Shown here one piece after another: positions 24,801 to 37,031 of a stretch of 64,000 bases of DNA. Within the stretch, counting starts at the first letter, position 1, and each line of letters starts with the position of its first letter. A model generated the notes under the pieces. It was not told the DNA's origin, made no database searches, and saw only the letters and a list, made by a program, of their open reading frames with translations. A program made the position numbers and the translations under genes. The stretch comes from Daphnia pulex (Eukaryota; Arthropoda; Branchiopoda; Diplostraca; Daphniidae), in the NCBI RefSeq assembly GCF_021134715.1, contig NC_060028.1, forward strand, positions 10,391,482 to 10,455,481, given 5' to 3'.

Positions 24801-25664
24801 AGCTGTCATCATCCTCCGCTATCGTCCAATTGTCGGTAGATCCGACGTGCTTCCCTTAACAGAATCCCCCGTGTCACCTGGAAGCGCCAAGGAATTTGTT
24901 AACGTATGAAAATTGAACGAATTTATTAAGTCAAATGAGAATCACCATTTATTTGTGTTGCAGATGCTGAATGAAGCCGGGCGATTGAAACCGAAATTCT
25001 ATTGGATCGAGCGGCTCGTGGGCAGGTATGAACCAGGTGTTCTTCCAGCTTCTTGCGTCTTTATTTTCACCGTCGCCTGCGCGTGTATTTTCTCCATTCT
25101 CCAATGGGGAGGAAATGCCGTCTACCATCCTAATGGTCCGGAATGGTGGCTCATCGTGTTACTAACTTTCCTCGTTGCAGTTTCTCTCATTAGTGAGTTC
25201 ATCCAAGTTGTATACTAGTAAAACAGAATTTTGTCATTAATATTAATTAATTTTTGTGTCCAATTATTTAGCTATAGCTCTTATTGCTGTTCACAATCAA
25301 TCGACCGAAGGATTGAGATTCAAAGTCCCTTGGGTTCCCACCATCCCAGCACTTTCTATCGTTGCTAATGTCGCACTTATGGTCAATTTGAATCCAATGA
25401 CGTGGGTCCGATTTGGCATCTGGATGTCTATAGGTATAAACGGAAAATTATTTTATAAATTATATCAGACATTTAATATTAATCAATCGATATTCAGGTT
25501 TTGTTATTTACTTTGCATATGGAATGAGACACAGTAAAGAAAACGCTACAGTAACCTCTTACTCTGGTTTACTGAAATCGAATTCCCGCACAGGAGAGTG
25601 GGGTTCTACTCTGACGGCCAAAGATCTCGATCCCGATACACCGTCGTCTCAGACAGAAAATTAA
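21856..25664 (+). CDS. Cationic amino-acid transporter, SLC7A4/CAT type
   Basis: Seven coding exons (21856-21997, 23592-23840, 23901-24115, 24184-24903, 24964-25192, 25272-25433, 25498-25664) give about 627 residues. The N terminus has the CAT-family pattern ending in TLDITMLG, then IGHMVGAGIYVLTGTVA begins the first membrane span. Further family motifs are AALCYAEFGSRVPKAGSAY, FAPFGFSGILSGAATCFYA, GFDSIATSGEEARDP, and PRGVYAMAQDGLLFK. About 14 membrane segments are expected. The sequence resembles insect CG13248-type and vertebrate SLC7A4 proteins more than CAT-1. The family moves arginine, lysine or related amino acids across the plasma membrane; SLC7A4 itself has little shown transport, so substrate is uncertain. 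The frame stays open upstream of 21856 but without an ATG. Intron 1 is long (1.6 kb). The gene converges with Rpt1, with 210 bp between stops. Confidence 0.93.
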
Positions 25665-25805
25665 AAAAACAGGCAATTATTTTTAAAAAGCTACTGTTTC
25701 TATGTCACGTTTAAATTTTAGATGTATTTAAAAAAAGGAAAAAGAAGTTTGATTTTAACTATTCAGAGCCACCGTTTTCAAATGTATTACAGGCCATATT
25801 TAAAA

Positions 25806-25811
25806 AATAAA
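25806..25811 (+). terminator. Poly(A) signal of the transporter gene
   Basis: AATAAA about 140 bp past the stop, in the short gap before the convergent Rpt1 gene. Confidence 0.55.
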
Positions 25812-25874
25812 GAAAGAGAGAATGGCCGAAATACACATTTATCTGCAACAGCAATCCGTTTTAATCGAGCAAAT

Positions 25875-27645
<1,771 letters not shown>

Positions 27646-27719
27646 TTTATAATATTGGTGTTGATTCACTGAGGAATAAGAACGTCTCTTCTCTTGTCGG
27701 AAAAGGGTGACAAGCCGAA

Positions 27720-28276
27720 ATTTTGGATGAGCATGAGTATAAGAAATAGGAAGCCTCTTCTAGCTAGAATTTGGAAGGTTGATGCGGGAGCAGGCGGGAC
27801 CGCGGGAGGAGCGGGAAGACTTGAATCCGAAATTCCGAATCGGGAGTGGGAAATGGGAATCCAATTGTTACTTAAATTTTTATGTTGGTATTTTATTTTT
27901 GTTTGTACTTTGTGCTTATACTAAAATATTATCACTGAAAACCAAATTCAAATTTAATCGTATATTCTTTAATGTTCTCTGTTTCAAGGAATTAAATGAA
28001 CAGACAATTAGCATCGTAATAAAAAGAGTAAACATAATGGCGTGATAGGCAAGGGTTTTCCGACTCTTTTTCAAAGTCTTCGAGATTTCCGGTGGGTTTT
28101 TTCCGGGTTTTCCTAAATTTCCTTTTGCAAATTTTCCAGATTTTCAGAATCTTTTTTTTATTTTCGGGTTTCCATTGTCTTTTCCGGACTTTTTTGTTCA
28201 AGTTAACCACCAAGAAAAAAAGAGTCCGGAACTGTGATAGGATTGGGGAGAATAAATATAATCGAGCAGCATTTTA
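27720..28276. other. Gap between Rpt1 and the ITIM-like receptor gene
   Basis: This holds the Rpt1 promoter side and the 3' flank of the receptor gene. A GC-rich purine patch lies near 27783-27820. A T/C-rich degenerate repeat of TTTTCCGG-like units spans about 28085-28205. No gene is supported. Confidence 0.45.
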
Positions 28277-29859
28277 TCACTTTCGTAGCTCGGCGTATAT
28301 GACTGAATCGACGTAGCCTTTTATATCGCGCTTTTGGTTAAGACCGGTCGTGGAATTAATTTCAGCAGCTACATTTTCTGGGTTTGAATTTTTATGGACG
28401 TTGAAATCCAATTCGACGTAAGTGATGGGTTCGTTATGTAACAAATTTGGAATCACATTTTCGTACGTCACGCTCTCAGATTGATTCGTAGAATTAATTT
28501 CAGAAGCTGCATTTTCTGGGTTTAAATTTTTCTGGACGTTGAAATCCAATTCGGTGTAGTTTAGTAACACATTTGGAGTCACATTTTCGTACGTCACACT
28601 ATCAATTGCAGATTGATTTTCGAGTCTTCTCATCGACACATCTGTGTAATAGAATGCATCGTCTACTACGTCGGGATTTTCACTTTTTCTTAAAAATTTC
28701 GCGATTTTGGCCCTGGAAGAAAAATACTATTTACTCTTGTAAAGACTTGAATTATTTAAACAGATGTACCTTTGACAGAATAGTATGACGAAAACTGCGA
28801 GTGTACAAACAACTGCAGTCGCACCCAAGGAAACCCACAGGATCTTGTAGTCAAAGCTGCTTTCATTTGGGCTTTGTTCGCTGAAATCAGTAGTAGTTGA
28901 GTTGCTCTTTTGCCGATGTTCGAGTGGTGTCTCAGTCCAATGTGTGATTGGAAGAAACGTCGAACGAGAAAAATTCGGAAAAGAAGTGATTGGTAATAAT
29001 GTTGAAGATGTCATCGTCCAAGCATTGGTGGTCGATTTAGTAGCCGCCGTCTTGACTGTTGTAGTGTCAGCAGTTTTTTTACACGTACATTAATTTGAAT
29101 GAAAAAAATATTAATATTACACTGTCATCGGACTATTCTTGTTCAGCAAATGAGATGCCGTACTGCATGTGCAAACTAATTTACTTACGACATTTTGGAC
29201 TATTGTTTGGCCATGTGTATCTTTTGCACCAATTCATATACCATTCTAGAAATGACCAATATTCCTTCGTTTTAAGCCATGTACATTGATTTTCTAGATT
29301 AACAAATAAGGTGAGATTTGTATTCAAAAATCTTTTCAAATTTTTGTTATTTTGCGTGGAACCGTTTTTTCCAGCCATCAGGTATGCTGTAATATCCATA
29401 AAATTCCTTTTGTTTAGGCAATCGCGAAGATCTAATAAGGTAAATTTTAATAAAACACAATTTTGTCAATCATATTAACGAGAAGAACATTTTACGACAA
29501 AAATAACTTGCAGCAATTAAAGCAGTCCATTTCGTTAACATGTAATTGATGATCGAAATTGCAATTCCCACTCACATCACTTCTGAACGGGCCGATACAA
29601 ATAGACGAAACTATTCCGCGATTTTCAAAGTAGTGATTAAACTGAAAATATACGGGGAGATGCTCTTCCCTCTGGGAGCTCGAACCTGGCATTTTTTAAA
29701 CATTTATTCACCGAGAACATTTATTGAATATTTTTACAGTTATGTCTTAAAAATCGTGAACCCACCTATAATGATCTGTATTACGAAAGTCAGAAAAACA
29801 AAAAGATTTGCAACAGGAGTCTCAACAGAAAAACGGAATCGTGGAACTTGTCTCTTCAT
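28277..29859 (-). CDS. Predicted type I membrane receptor with five ITIM-like motifs
   Basis: Five exons on the minus strand (29766-29859, 29496-29685, 29189-29406, 28770-29055, 28277-28712) keep one frame for about 407 residues. Residues 1-31 form a signal peptide. The ectodomain (about 32-200) has roughly ten cysteines and several Asn-x-Ser/Thr sites, then a Ser/Thr-rich stalk. One membrane span (ILWVSLGATAVVCTLAVFVI, about 238-260) precedes a 145-residue tail. The tail contains VTYENV, LNYTEL, VTYENV, ITYVEL and VIYAEL, with tyrosines at 304, 315, 346, 361 and 402. Each fits the inhibitory receptor consensus [ILVS]-x-Y-x-x-[ILV]. Such motifs recruit SH2 phosphatases in vertebrate immune receptors. 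I recognise no ectodomain family. The exon 2/3 junction is uncertain: a donor 12 nt earlier also keeps frame. The tail and membrane span are firm readings; receptor function is inferred. Confidence 0.68.
28290..28620 (-). repeat. Tandem duplication inside the receptor tail
   Basis: Two adjacent copies of about 130-140 bp encode VTYENVxPNxL ... YxELDFNVxKNxNPEN ... EINST. The copies sit at about 28475-28605 and 28335-28480 and carry two ITIM-like motifs each. Confidence 0.8.
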
Positions 29860-30538
29860 GCTAGTGGACGTTAAAGTTTCCAACTGGAAAAACATTTCAA
29901 AATAAATATACTCGGCAAGTGTACTTAACGTTCAAGTGAGACAAATTGCGGAGCTAACACGGTATATTATACATTTCAAAATTTGTTTACGAGACACGGG
30001 GATACCCAACTCCCTGGTTAGTAAACCGCCCCTCCGTCCGATAAGAAACGAGTTCGTAGATTAAAAAGTGTCGACACTTTCCGGAAACGGAAATTATGTG
30101 GTAAATTCTTCAGAATTCAGATTTTAAGATTACTTGTATTTTGGCTTATCTTTTAAAAATACAATTTAGGTTTAATGAGGTTGGTTCCGCCTCGTTTGAC
30201 GTGCATATGTCAAATGTTTTCCGCTCGATACTTTATTTGAATTAATTACTGGTGGATTTTATCGGTCTCTCGTCGTCAGAAATAAAGGCCGTCGAGGCTT
30301 TATTAGTTTCCCTCTTTGGTAAAATTTGATCGAAGTAATTGATCGAATTAATTTGTCATTTTTGGTATTATTAGATTTATTGTCAAGAAAAATGTCTTGC
30401 TACATGCTAAAAGGGTGAATCTGAAAGAAGTAGTTGAATTACAATCACGAGATCACGAGCCTTTATTAAATTCTCCGCCGGATAACATCTTATCCACCAA
30501 GTTTAATCTTTAAAAAATATTTTCCAAAATTTTCCAAA
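29860..30538. other. Upstream region of the receptor gene and 3' flank of double-BTB gene A
   Basis: No gene seen. A GGGGATACCC string at 29998-30007, about 140 bp upstream of the receptor ATG, matches the NF-kappa-B consensus at nine of ten positions. A TATATTATA-like string lies near 29962. Both are weak evidence. Confidence 0.35.
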
Positions 30539-32513
30539 TTAAAAAGGGGTAAGAAGGAAGGTGGTAACTTCATCGGTATCAATAGCAACACTATTATTGA
30601 ATTGGCAAATTTTCTTCAGGGTTTCCACTTCGTACATTTCCGCCAACGCAGTCAGCTGTCTAATATGTACGCTTGAATCCAACGAGCCCATACTGAGAAA
30701 TGCCAAAAAGTTCTTCACGACCTCAATATCCATTTCAAAGGTGACAGCAGGTTTGTCGGAGACGTCGACCCTGCTTGGTAGGGCATCGAGTTTAGATGTG
30801 ACATCCGGAGAAATGCAATTGGCCAGCTGGCAAATTTTGACAAGTGCATTCACTTCGTACATTTCGGCCAGTTCCAGTAGTTGCTTGTTGGTGGCGGACA
30901 TCTCTAAACATCCGGTATACAAAAATTTCAAAAAATGTTTCACTACGTCAACATCCATACTCTCCTCAATAGCCACCGACGATTTGACGTGATCGATGCT
31001 GTCCAGCAACACACTCAATACGGGACTGCGAGCGGAAAGTACAACTCGGTGGGCTTCCAGCTTGATGGACCCGATAAATATTTCAACATCCGTCAGCTGT
31101 TGGTCTAAAGCGGCCTGCCACAGCTGGGTCGTCCACGACGTGTCCATCATGTCGTAGTGATAGTTCTCAATGGTGCTGGTCATCTCGATGCGGAAATGAA
31201 CATTACAAGTGTAAAATGTTTCGGTCGCTTGAGCCACGAAGAGAAACAGTTCGACGTTATCGGCCCTCATGGGTTTCATTTTCATCCACGTCCGGCCGTA
31301 ATCGGTGGAACAAAAGGCGCCAGTGGCTTTCAAACCAAAGTTGCGATGGTTGACGCAAATTAAATGAATCCACGGATTTTCGATTCGTTTGCTGAACAGG
31401 ATTTTCCCAGTCAAGTGGGGCGCAAATAACTTTTCGTTTTGATAGTCGATGATGACATTGGGTGTCAATGCGGTTGAATCGAGGGCAGTTTCCCAGCGGC
31501 ACTGAAAGACGGACGTTGCGTCATCATGGAAAATTTCCGTCTCCTTATCCGGCCTGTTATACATCAGTTAAAAATAATCATCTTATTAAATAGAAATAAC
31601 CAGAAAATCTATTTTTATACCTTATGTGGACAGGATCGAAGAAATGTGTTTCCTCGTGCATCGTTGTCGCTTCCGGGTTGAGACTAGACATGCAGCTCAT
31701 CATCTGCTGGACATCGATATTGGTCAAGGCCGTCCGGCACAAGTCGATCAGAGTCTTGAGCTCGTAACGTTCAGCCAATTTGAGCAGCTCTTCATTAGCC
31801 AACGACGATAAAACCGGCTCTCCCGTGTACAGGAAGTGCAGGAATTGCTCGACAATTTCCGGTTCCATGTCGTCGATTCGGATGATCTGCAGGGGACCCT
31901 CGTCGTCCTTCCGTCCCGGCTTCTCTTTGGTGAACTCGGCCGCAAAGACGGGACTGCGAGCGGCCAGAATGGCCTGGTGGGCTGAAAATCGCTGGTCTTT
32001 AACAGCAAATTCGACATCGACGTGATGTTGGCTGTCGGAAGAGGCACTCCACAATTGCTCCTTGGCCAGGCGGTCGGACAAGTGGTAAGAATGAGCCGGA
32101 ACGCTTCCATCGATGCAAATCGAAAAGTAAAAGGTGCATTTGCCAGAGGGCATCTCGGAGAGGTCGATGGTGAACAACTGCAAACTTTCACCGGCATCTT
32201 TAGTCCTTTTGATTTCTCCTTCTTTCATCCTCTGGGTGGATTCGAGATCTTGTTTGCTGTACGTCACCTCTCGCACTCTCAATCCGAGTTTGTTGAGGTT
32301 GGCCACCAAGAAGATCAAGATGGGATTCTTGGACGTCGTCGTGTTCTTCAAGCACAAACGGAATACCTTCTCACCGTGAAAGAGAATCACTTTGGATAAA
32401 ACGGTGGTGGTTTTCTCGACGTGTTCCAACATCCATTCGTAATTCAACATCAGTTGGGACCCCAAAATCTCGACGGCCATGATATTGTTGACTGTGCTGC
32501 TGCAAAACGGCAT
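30539..32513 (-). CDS. Double-BTB protein A (MATH-like/BTB repeated twice)
   Basis: Two exons on the minus strand (31621-32513 and 30539-31553) join in frame to about 635 residues. Each exon carries a beta-rich, MATH-like region followed by a BTB/POZ domain. The first BTB is near residues 155-270 (VDVEF, FSAHQAILAARSPVFAAEF, FLHFLYTGE). The second is near 443-550 (LTDVEIFIG, AHRVVLSARSPVL, FLKFLYTG). MATH-BTB proteins such as SPOP bring substrates to Cullin-3 ubiquitin ligases; that role is inferred. The C terminus has an extra half-BTB: the FLxFL ... LAEMYEVxxLxKICQ segment occurs twice (about 495-545 and 570-620). The first residues are uncertain because a second in-frame ATG lies at codon 12. 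A paralogue lies directly upstream on the same strand. Confidence 0.82.
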
Positions 32514-32668
32514 GTAAATGGAATGAATTGGCGAATTACCTTTCGATCGACTTGATTGAACAATTTCGGACAGTCCAAGTGAGGCGTACGTGGTTAACTA
32601 TAGAAATGCTTCAAGACCTTGACGCTTTTGGCTTTAGCGTCTTGTCGACGTCGACTATCTTCTAGAAG

Positions 32669-32675
32669 CTTTATA
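32669..32675 (-). promoter_or_regulatory. TATA box of double-BTB gene A
   Basis: TATAAAG on the minus strand about 155 bp upstream of the first ATG. The palindrome TTCTAGAA at 32660-32667 lies right beside it and resembles a heat-shock element core; that is only suggestive. Confidence 0.55.
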
Positions 32676-32679
32676 GTCC

Positions 32680-33142
32680 CCAGAGTCGACGATTGTCAGA
32701 GGAATATGCTGTTAATAGAAAAATCTCTTGAATTTCAAAATCCTGGGAATCGATTGTAGATTTAATAATTGAACAGCGCAATTGAGAATTTTGCTGGGGA
32801 AATTATTCGTGCAGTGATTGGGGTCATATTATACTTTAAAAGCTTTCAAATAGTTTTTAAATAGAAATATTTTTTAATGTCACCTTAAATAATTAAGGGA
32901 GTCGCAGAAATATAAGGGGATTCCCCTTGCCAAAATATTTCAATTATGTGTTCGTGATAAAAACCCGCACTACCGGTTTAATAATTTACCGTTGGTAAAA
33001 GTTGCTGGACCGGTAATTCATATATGTGCGCTCACGCACATTGACTGGAAAGAGGTCAAGAGAATTATTTAAAAAAATCTCTTTTAAAAGAATTCAAATG
33101 TATATTTTCCGATAGTAAAAGAAAGTTTCACGATACAAGCAC
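32680..33142. other. Spacer between the two double-BTB genes
   Basis: About 460 bp of AT-rich sequence with the 3' flank of gene B and the distal promoter of gene A. I see no gene or mobile element. Confidence 0.5.
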
Positions 33143-35026
33143 TTAAAAGTTAGCCAGGAGGAAATTGGTCACTTCATCAACGTCCGGAGAGGAAACCATA
33201 GCCAGATTACAAATTTTGCTTAGCGTTTCAACTTCGTGCATCTCGGCCAGTGCCAGATATTGCTTGTTGCTGAAATTGATCTTGGACGAGCCCGTGTACA
33301 GGAAATACAAAAAGTGTTTGACTATACTAGAGTCGATATCCGCTTCAAATGTGATGGTGGCTTTTCCGTTCTTGGTCATGTTACTCAACAGGCTACTCAG
33401 GACGGGGCTGCGGGCAGACAGGATCACCTGATGGGCTTCCATCAACTTTTTCTGGCCGACGTAGACATCGACATCGGTCAGCTTTCCGTCTTCGGCGGCC
33501 TTCCAGAACTGAGTCAACCAGGAAACGTCCATCATCTCGTAGCGGTACTCTCCGATGGTGCTTATCATCTTGATGTCGAAATGGATCGATTGCTCGGAAG
33601 TGTGATCGAAATCGACGTCAGATTTGGCCACGAAGAAGAGCATTTCGGATTTCTCTAATTTGTGTTTGGCATTTTTCGGCTTCATTTTGATCCAGTTTTT
33701 AGAGTTGGTCGAGTAAATGACTTGGTTGACGAATTTGCGGTGATTAACGCAAATGAAATGGATAATTTCGTCTTTGAGATGCAGAGAAAAAAGATTCTCG
33801 TTTTGATAGTCGATTGCCAGTGGTTTTTCGGCCGCTTTGCGTCCTTCAAATATCCAAATGCATCGATAAGTGGATTCGTGATGGCCGAAACTTAATTCCG
33901 TGTCCTTATCCGGTCTACATTAGAAACAATCAGAGTTATATAATATAATATGCGCACTTGATTATTAATTAATTTAGAAATGTTTCTACCGGACAACGAA
34001 AGGTGGCGATTCAGGATCAAGATCGAGATTGGATACGAAACTTGCCATTTGCATGACATCGACTTTCTTGAGAGCAATTTGACACAATTCCACCAGAGTG
34101 TTGAGCTCGTAGCGCTTGGCCAATTTGAGTAATTCTTCGTCGGCTAAAGATAATTTGATGGCTTCTCCGGTGTAGAGGAAATAGAGGAATCGTTCAACAG
34201 CTTTCGGGTCCACGTCGTCAATGTGGATCTGTAGAGGTCCGTCGTCGTTGGTTTTAAATTTACAGTTCTTGGCCAATTCTTCAAATTCGGCTGCAAAGAC
34301 GGGACTGCGAGCGGCCAGGATGGCTTTGTGGGCCGAAAATTTCTTGTCAGCCTTGCAAACGAATTCGACGTCGACGTAGTGTTGACTTTTAGTCGAGGCA
34401 TTCCATAAATCTTTTTTGGCCAGACGATCGGCCAACTGGTAGGAATAGCAAACGGGGACGCTGCCTTCCAGCCAAATGGAGAAGACGAACGTGCAATTGC
34501 CGACGACCATTTCGGTCAGATCGAAGGTGAACAACTGCAGACTTTCGCCGTCGACATTGTTGTGAGTCATCTTTTGACGAATGTCGCTGTTTTGCTTATC
34601 GAATCCGACTTCGCGGACTCTCATTCCGATTCGGTTGAGGTCGATGGCCATGAAAATCAACGTCGGTTTGTCGCGGTTTTTCAAACCGACGCGGAACACT
34701 TTCTCGCCGCGGAAGCAAATCATCCTGGACGAGATTGTTTTGTGGTCTTTTTCCAAATCTTCCAGTTCCCAGCGATAAGTGATCATCATCATCGATTCGC
34801 CCAATATTCTGGCCGGTTTGATTTCTTTGTCACCAAGGATTTCGAAATCACTGCCAATAAATTGAAGAACACGCAATGTTACATTATAACTTGAGTAATA
34901 TTAATACTCAAATGAAATGATTTCATTTGTATACACTGACCTTCCTGGTATGGGGATATCCGAACTTAAGCTCGTCGAAACTTTGGTTCCGCCATGGTTC
35001 TCATGAGGTTCTTCGTCCGGATGCAT
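33143..35026 (-). CDS. Double-BTB protein B (MATH-like/BTB repeated twice)
   Basis: Three exons on the minus strand (34941-35026, 33990-34850, 33143-33914) give about 572 residues. The order matches gene A: N-terminal region, MATH-like segment, BTB near residues 185-300 (YVDVEF, FSAHKAILAARSPVF, FLYFLYTGE), a second MATH-like segment, and BTB near 460-565 (LTDVDVYVG, AHQVILSARSPVLSSLL, FLYFLYTGS). It ends VTNFLLANF, matching gene A's VTTFLLTPF. The RPD-K motif that opens the second half straddles the same phase intron in both genes. It has one more N-terminal exon than gene A and lacks gene A's extra half-BTB. It is a probable Cullin-3 adaptor-like protein or transcription-related BTB factor; substrate unknown. 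Confidence 0.85.
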
Positions 35027-35139
35027 TTTCAATGAAATTTGAGGGGGAGACTATTGTGATAATATGCGCGCACTTTACAAGTGGTAGAAGCAATATGTCA
35101 CAGCTTGCGGCTTGTTGGTCACTTTTATGAGCTCCTGAA

Positions 35140-36480
35140 ATGGCTCAAGCAACTCGTGAGCGTCTTGAAGACGTTGGTTTAGGCAAATTGACTTTTACTA
35201 GTATATTGGAGACGCTCCGACTGCACCTTTCTCTTGAGGATGTCTACCCATGAGATTTATCAAGAATTTTAACAACAATATTCATTATTGTCTACAGGTG
35301 CTGTAATTACCCAAAAAACCGACTTGCAGAGAGTCGTCTTCTAGACGATTTCGCTTTGTTGGGATGAACTTATGTCATGCTTATAATTAGAACAAACGTA
35401 ACTGCAATTTCCCCCAAATTTCCTCCGAGGATTGTGGTAATTAATTATTTGGCTACATGTAATAATTTTCGTAACTATTCATCCATTTGTTTTCATCCCA
35501 CATCGCATAAGGCCAGATAAATCACAAAGGTCTGACTAACTTATCTATACCCAGTAAATAATAATATAAGCCAATAAATGTTAATCCCTCGAAAGGTTCA
35601 TGTTTGTCCAAAATGTCAGCCAGCGAATTATTTGCTTATCAACCAAACTGCCAGCGCATTTGAGATGTTCTAAAAATCCGCTCAAAATATTTAGACGTTG
35701 CGTTACGTAAGCACTCTTCAACTGAATGAAACGCGCTGATGAGCCGTTATGTGTGTTATTTTTCAACAAACAACTACCGCTGTACATTATTCTTTTTTTT
35801 TTCATTCAATCAAACTTGTTCTGTCCCAATAATAAAGCTTTTATAAGTCGACTGGCACGGAATCTGACTCATTCCGCTCGACTAATCGCAGCGAATGCGT
35901 CAAAATTCATCGAAAAATTCCACCGAATCGAGACCTACTTACTAAATAATCCTTCTGAAATTACGTGTTTTATTTTAAAGCTAAAAATAAACTGCAATCC
36001 ATCGCAGCATTCTTCACATTTCCTATACTATTGGGAGCAGAAGAACCAAATTGCCAAGACATTAAAAATATCATTATTTTATTTTGGGCGGGATATTAAA
36101 ACAAATAATGTTACTTTATTTTTGGCGACCAACATTTCTTTAACGGCATATAGCCCCACGGTCGCCCACGTTAGACATGGGATTGCGCCATCTGCTAATC
36201 GATAGCGCAATATCCCGGCCGTTCCCGGCTCTGCACGGCGCAAGAATGGCGTAATCGTAAATTCCCCCCTCAGTCCAAAGTCTAACACACAGACAGCCGA
36301 ATTGTTGGTGGTGGTGCCACTTCACAACCGACCGAGTAACAAGAACGTTGTCAGGTATAGGACACTATAGGCGGCTGCTGTTGTTGTGCCGGCCGTGCCA
36401 AGTGTTCATCGTACGTAATTTCTATTACAGCAAATTGTCGTTTGATTGTTATTCTCCTCGACAGCGTAACGCCCGTTTCG
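35140..36480. other. Gap between gene B and the CCCH/MJ1316 gene
   Basis: About 1.3 kb with the promoter of double-BTB gene B (a CATAAAAG string lies near 35121) and the upstream part of the next gene. No ORF here shows a domain. Confidence 0.45.
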
Positions 36481-36488
36481 AGAACGAA

Positions 36489-37031
36489 ATGGATCCAACC
36501 AGCAGCAGGTGTCGTTCTAGTCAAAAAGGTAACCCAGTCATCATTTGTCTGTTTTTCTTGGAAGATCGCTGCAAATTTGGCGATCAGTGTCACAATCTTC
36601 ATCCAATCAGACGAAAACTTTCCAAAAAGAATAAGCCGAAAATCAATCAAGAGGACGACGATCTCGCCGCTGCATGTCACCAAAGTCTCAACCGGAAGAT
36701 GCGCACGGCTTCCGACGTCATCCATCGAATCCAATGGGATTCGGCTTTAAATGTCGCCGATTTCCGGGTGATTTACCTTGACCGATTCACCGGACTCGGT
36801 TGCACGACGATGGCCGAATTCCTGGAGCAGAATAGCGACGATCCCACCATTCCGCAGCATCGCATCCAGCAGATCTGCTACTGTCCATTCACCTCACCCG
36901 ACAGCCGGTGCGGATGGGTCGTCTGGGAAAAGCAGAGCAGGACCGATTACGTTTTCGGCAGCGGAGGTGGCGCAACAATCAAACTACTCGATTTGATCCG
37001 GCACGCGAGCAAAACCAGTCAACCGGTGTAA
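36489..37031 (+). CDS. CCCH zinc finger plus MJ1316 (DUF504) domain protein
   Basis: Single-exon frame of 180 residues from the ATG at 36489. The frame is open for 47 codons upstream but I see no good ATG there. Residues about 20-45 hold a CCCH finger (CLFFLEDRCKFGDQCHNLH). Residues about 75-165 form an MJ1316/DUF504 domain, with DVIHRIQWD, FRVIYLDRF and IPQHRIQQICY as landmarks. This pairing is known from LENG9-type animal proteins, where the MJ1316 domain is proposed to recognise cyclic-phosphate RNA ends. Those proteins usually continue into a 2H phosphoesterase domain, which is absent here. The likely role is in RNA end recognition or processing. AATAAA lies about 100 bp after the stop. 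Confidence 0.83.
   Translation: MDPTSSRCRSSQKGNPVIICLFFLEDRCKFGDQCHNLHPIRRKLSKKNKPKINQEDDDLAAACHQSLNRKMRTASDVIHRIQWDSALNVADFRVIYLDRFTGLGCTTMAEFLEQNSDDPTIPQHRIQQICYCPFTSPDSRCGWVVWEKQSRTDYVFGSGGGATIKLLDLIRHASKTSQPV

Noticed and set aside
27694-28045. Plus-strand frames after the Rpt1 start
   Set aside because: Low-complexity Gly/Ala-rich reading of a GC-rich purine patch, with no continuation.
29407-29440. Alternative acceptor adding a short segment to receptor exon 3
   Set aside because: The acceptor near 29430 gives the right downstream frame only with a phase that no visible donor in exon 2 supplies.
32514-32560. Intron upstream of the first ATG of double-BTB gene A
   Set aside because: A donor and an acceptor can be drawn about 40 nt apart, but that is shorter than other introns in the window. 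I kept the simple start.
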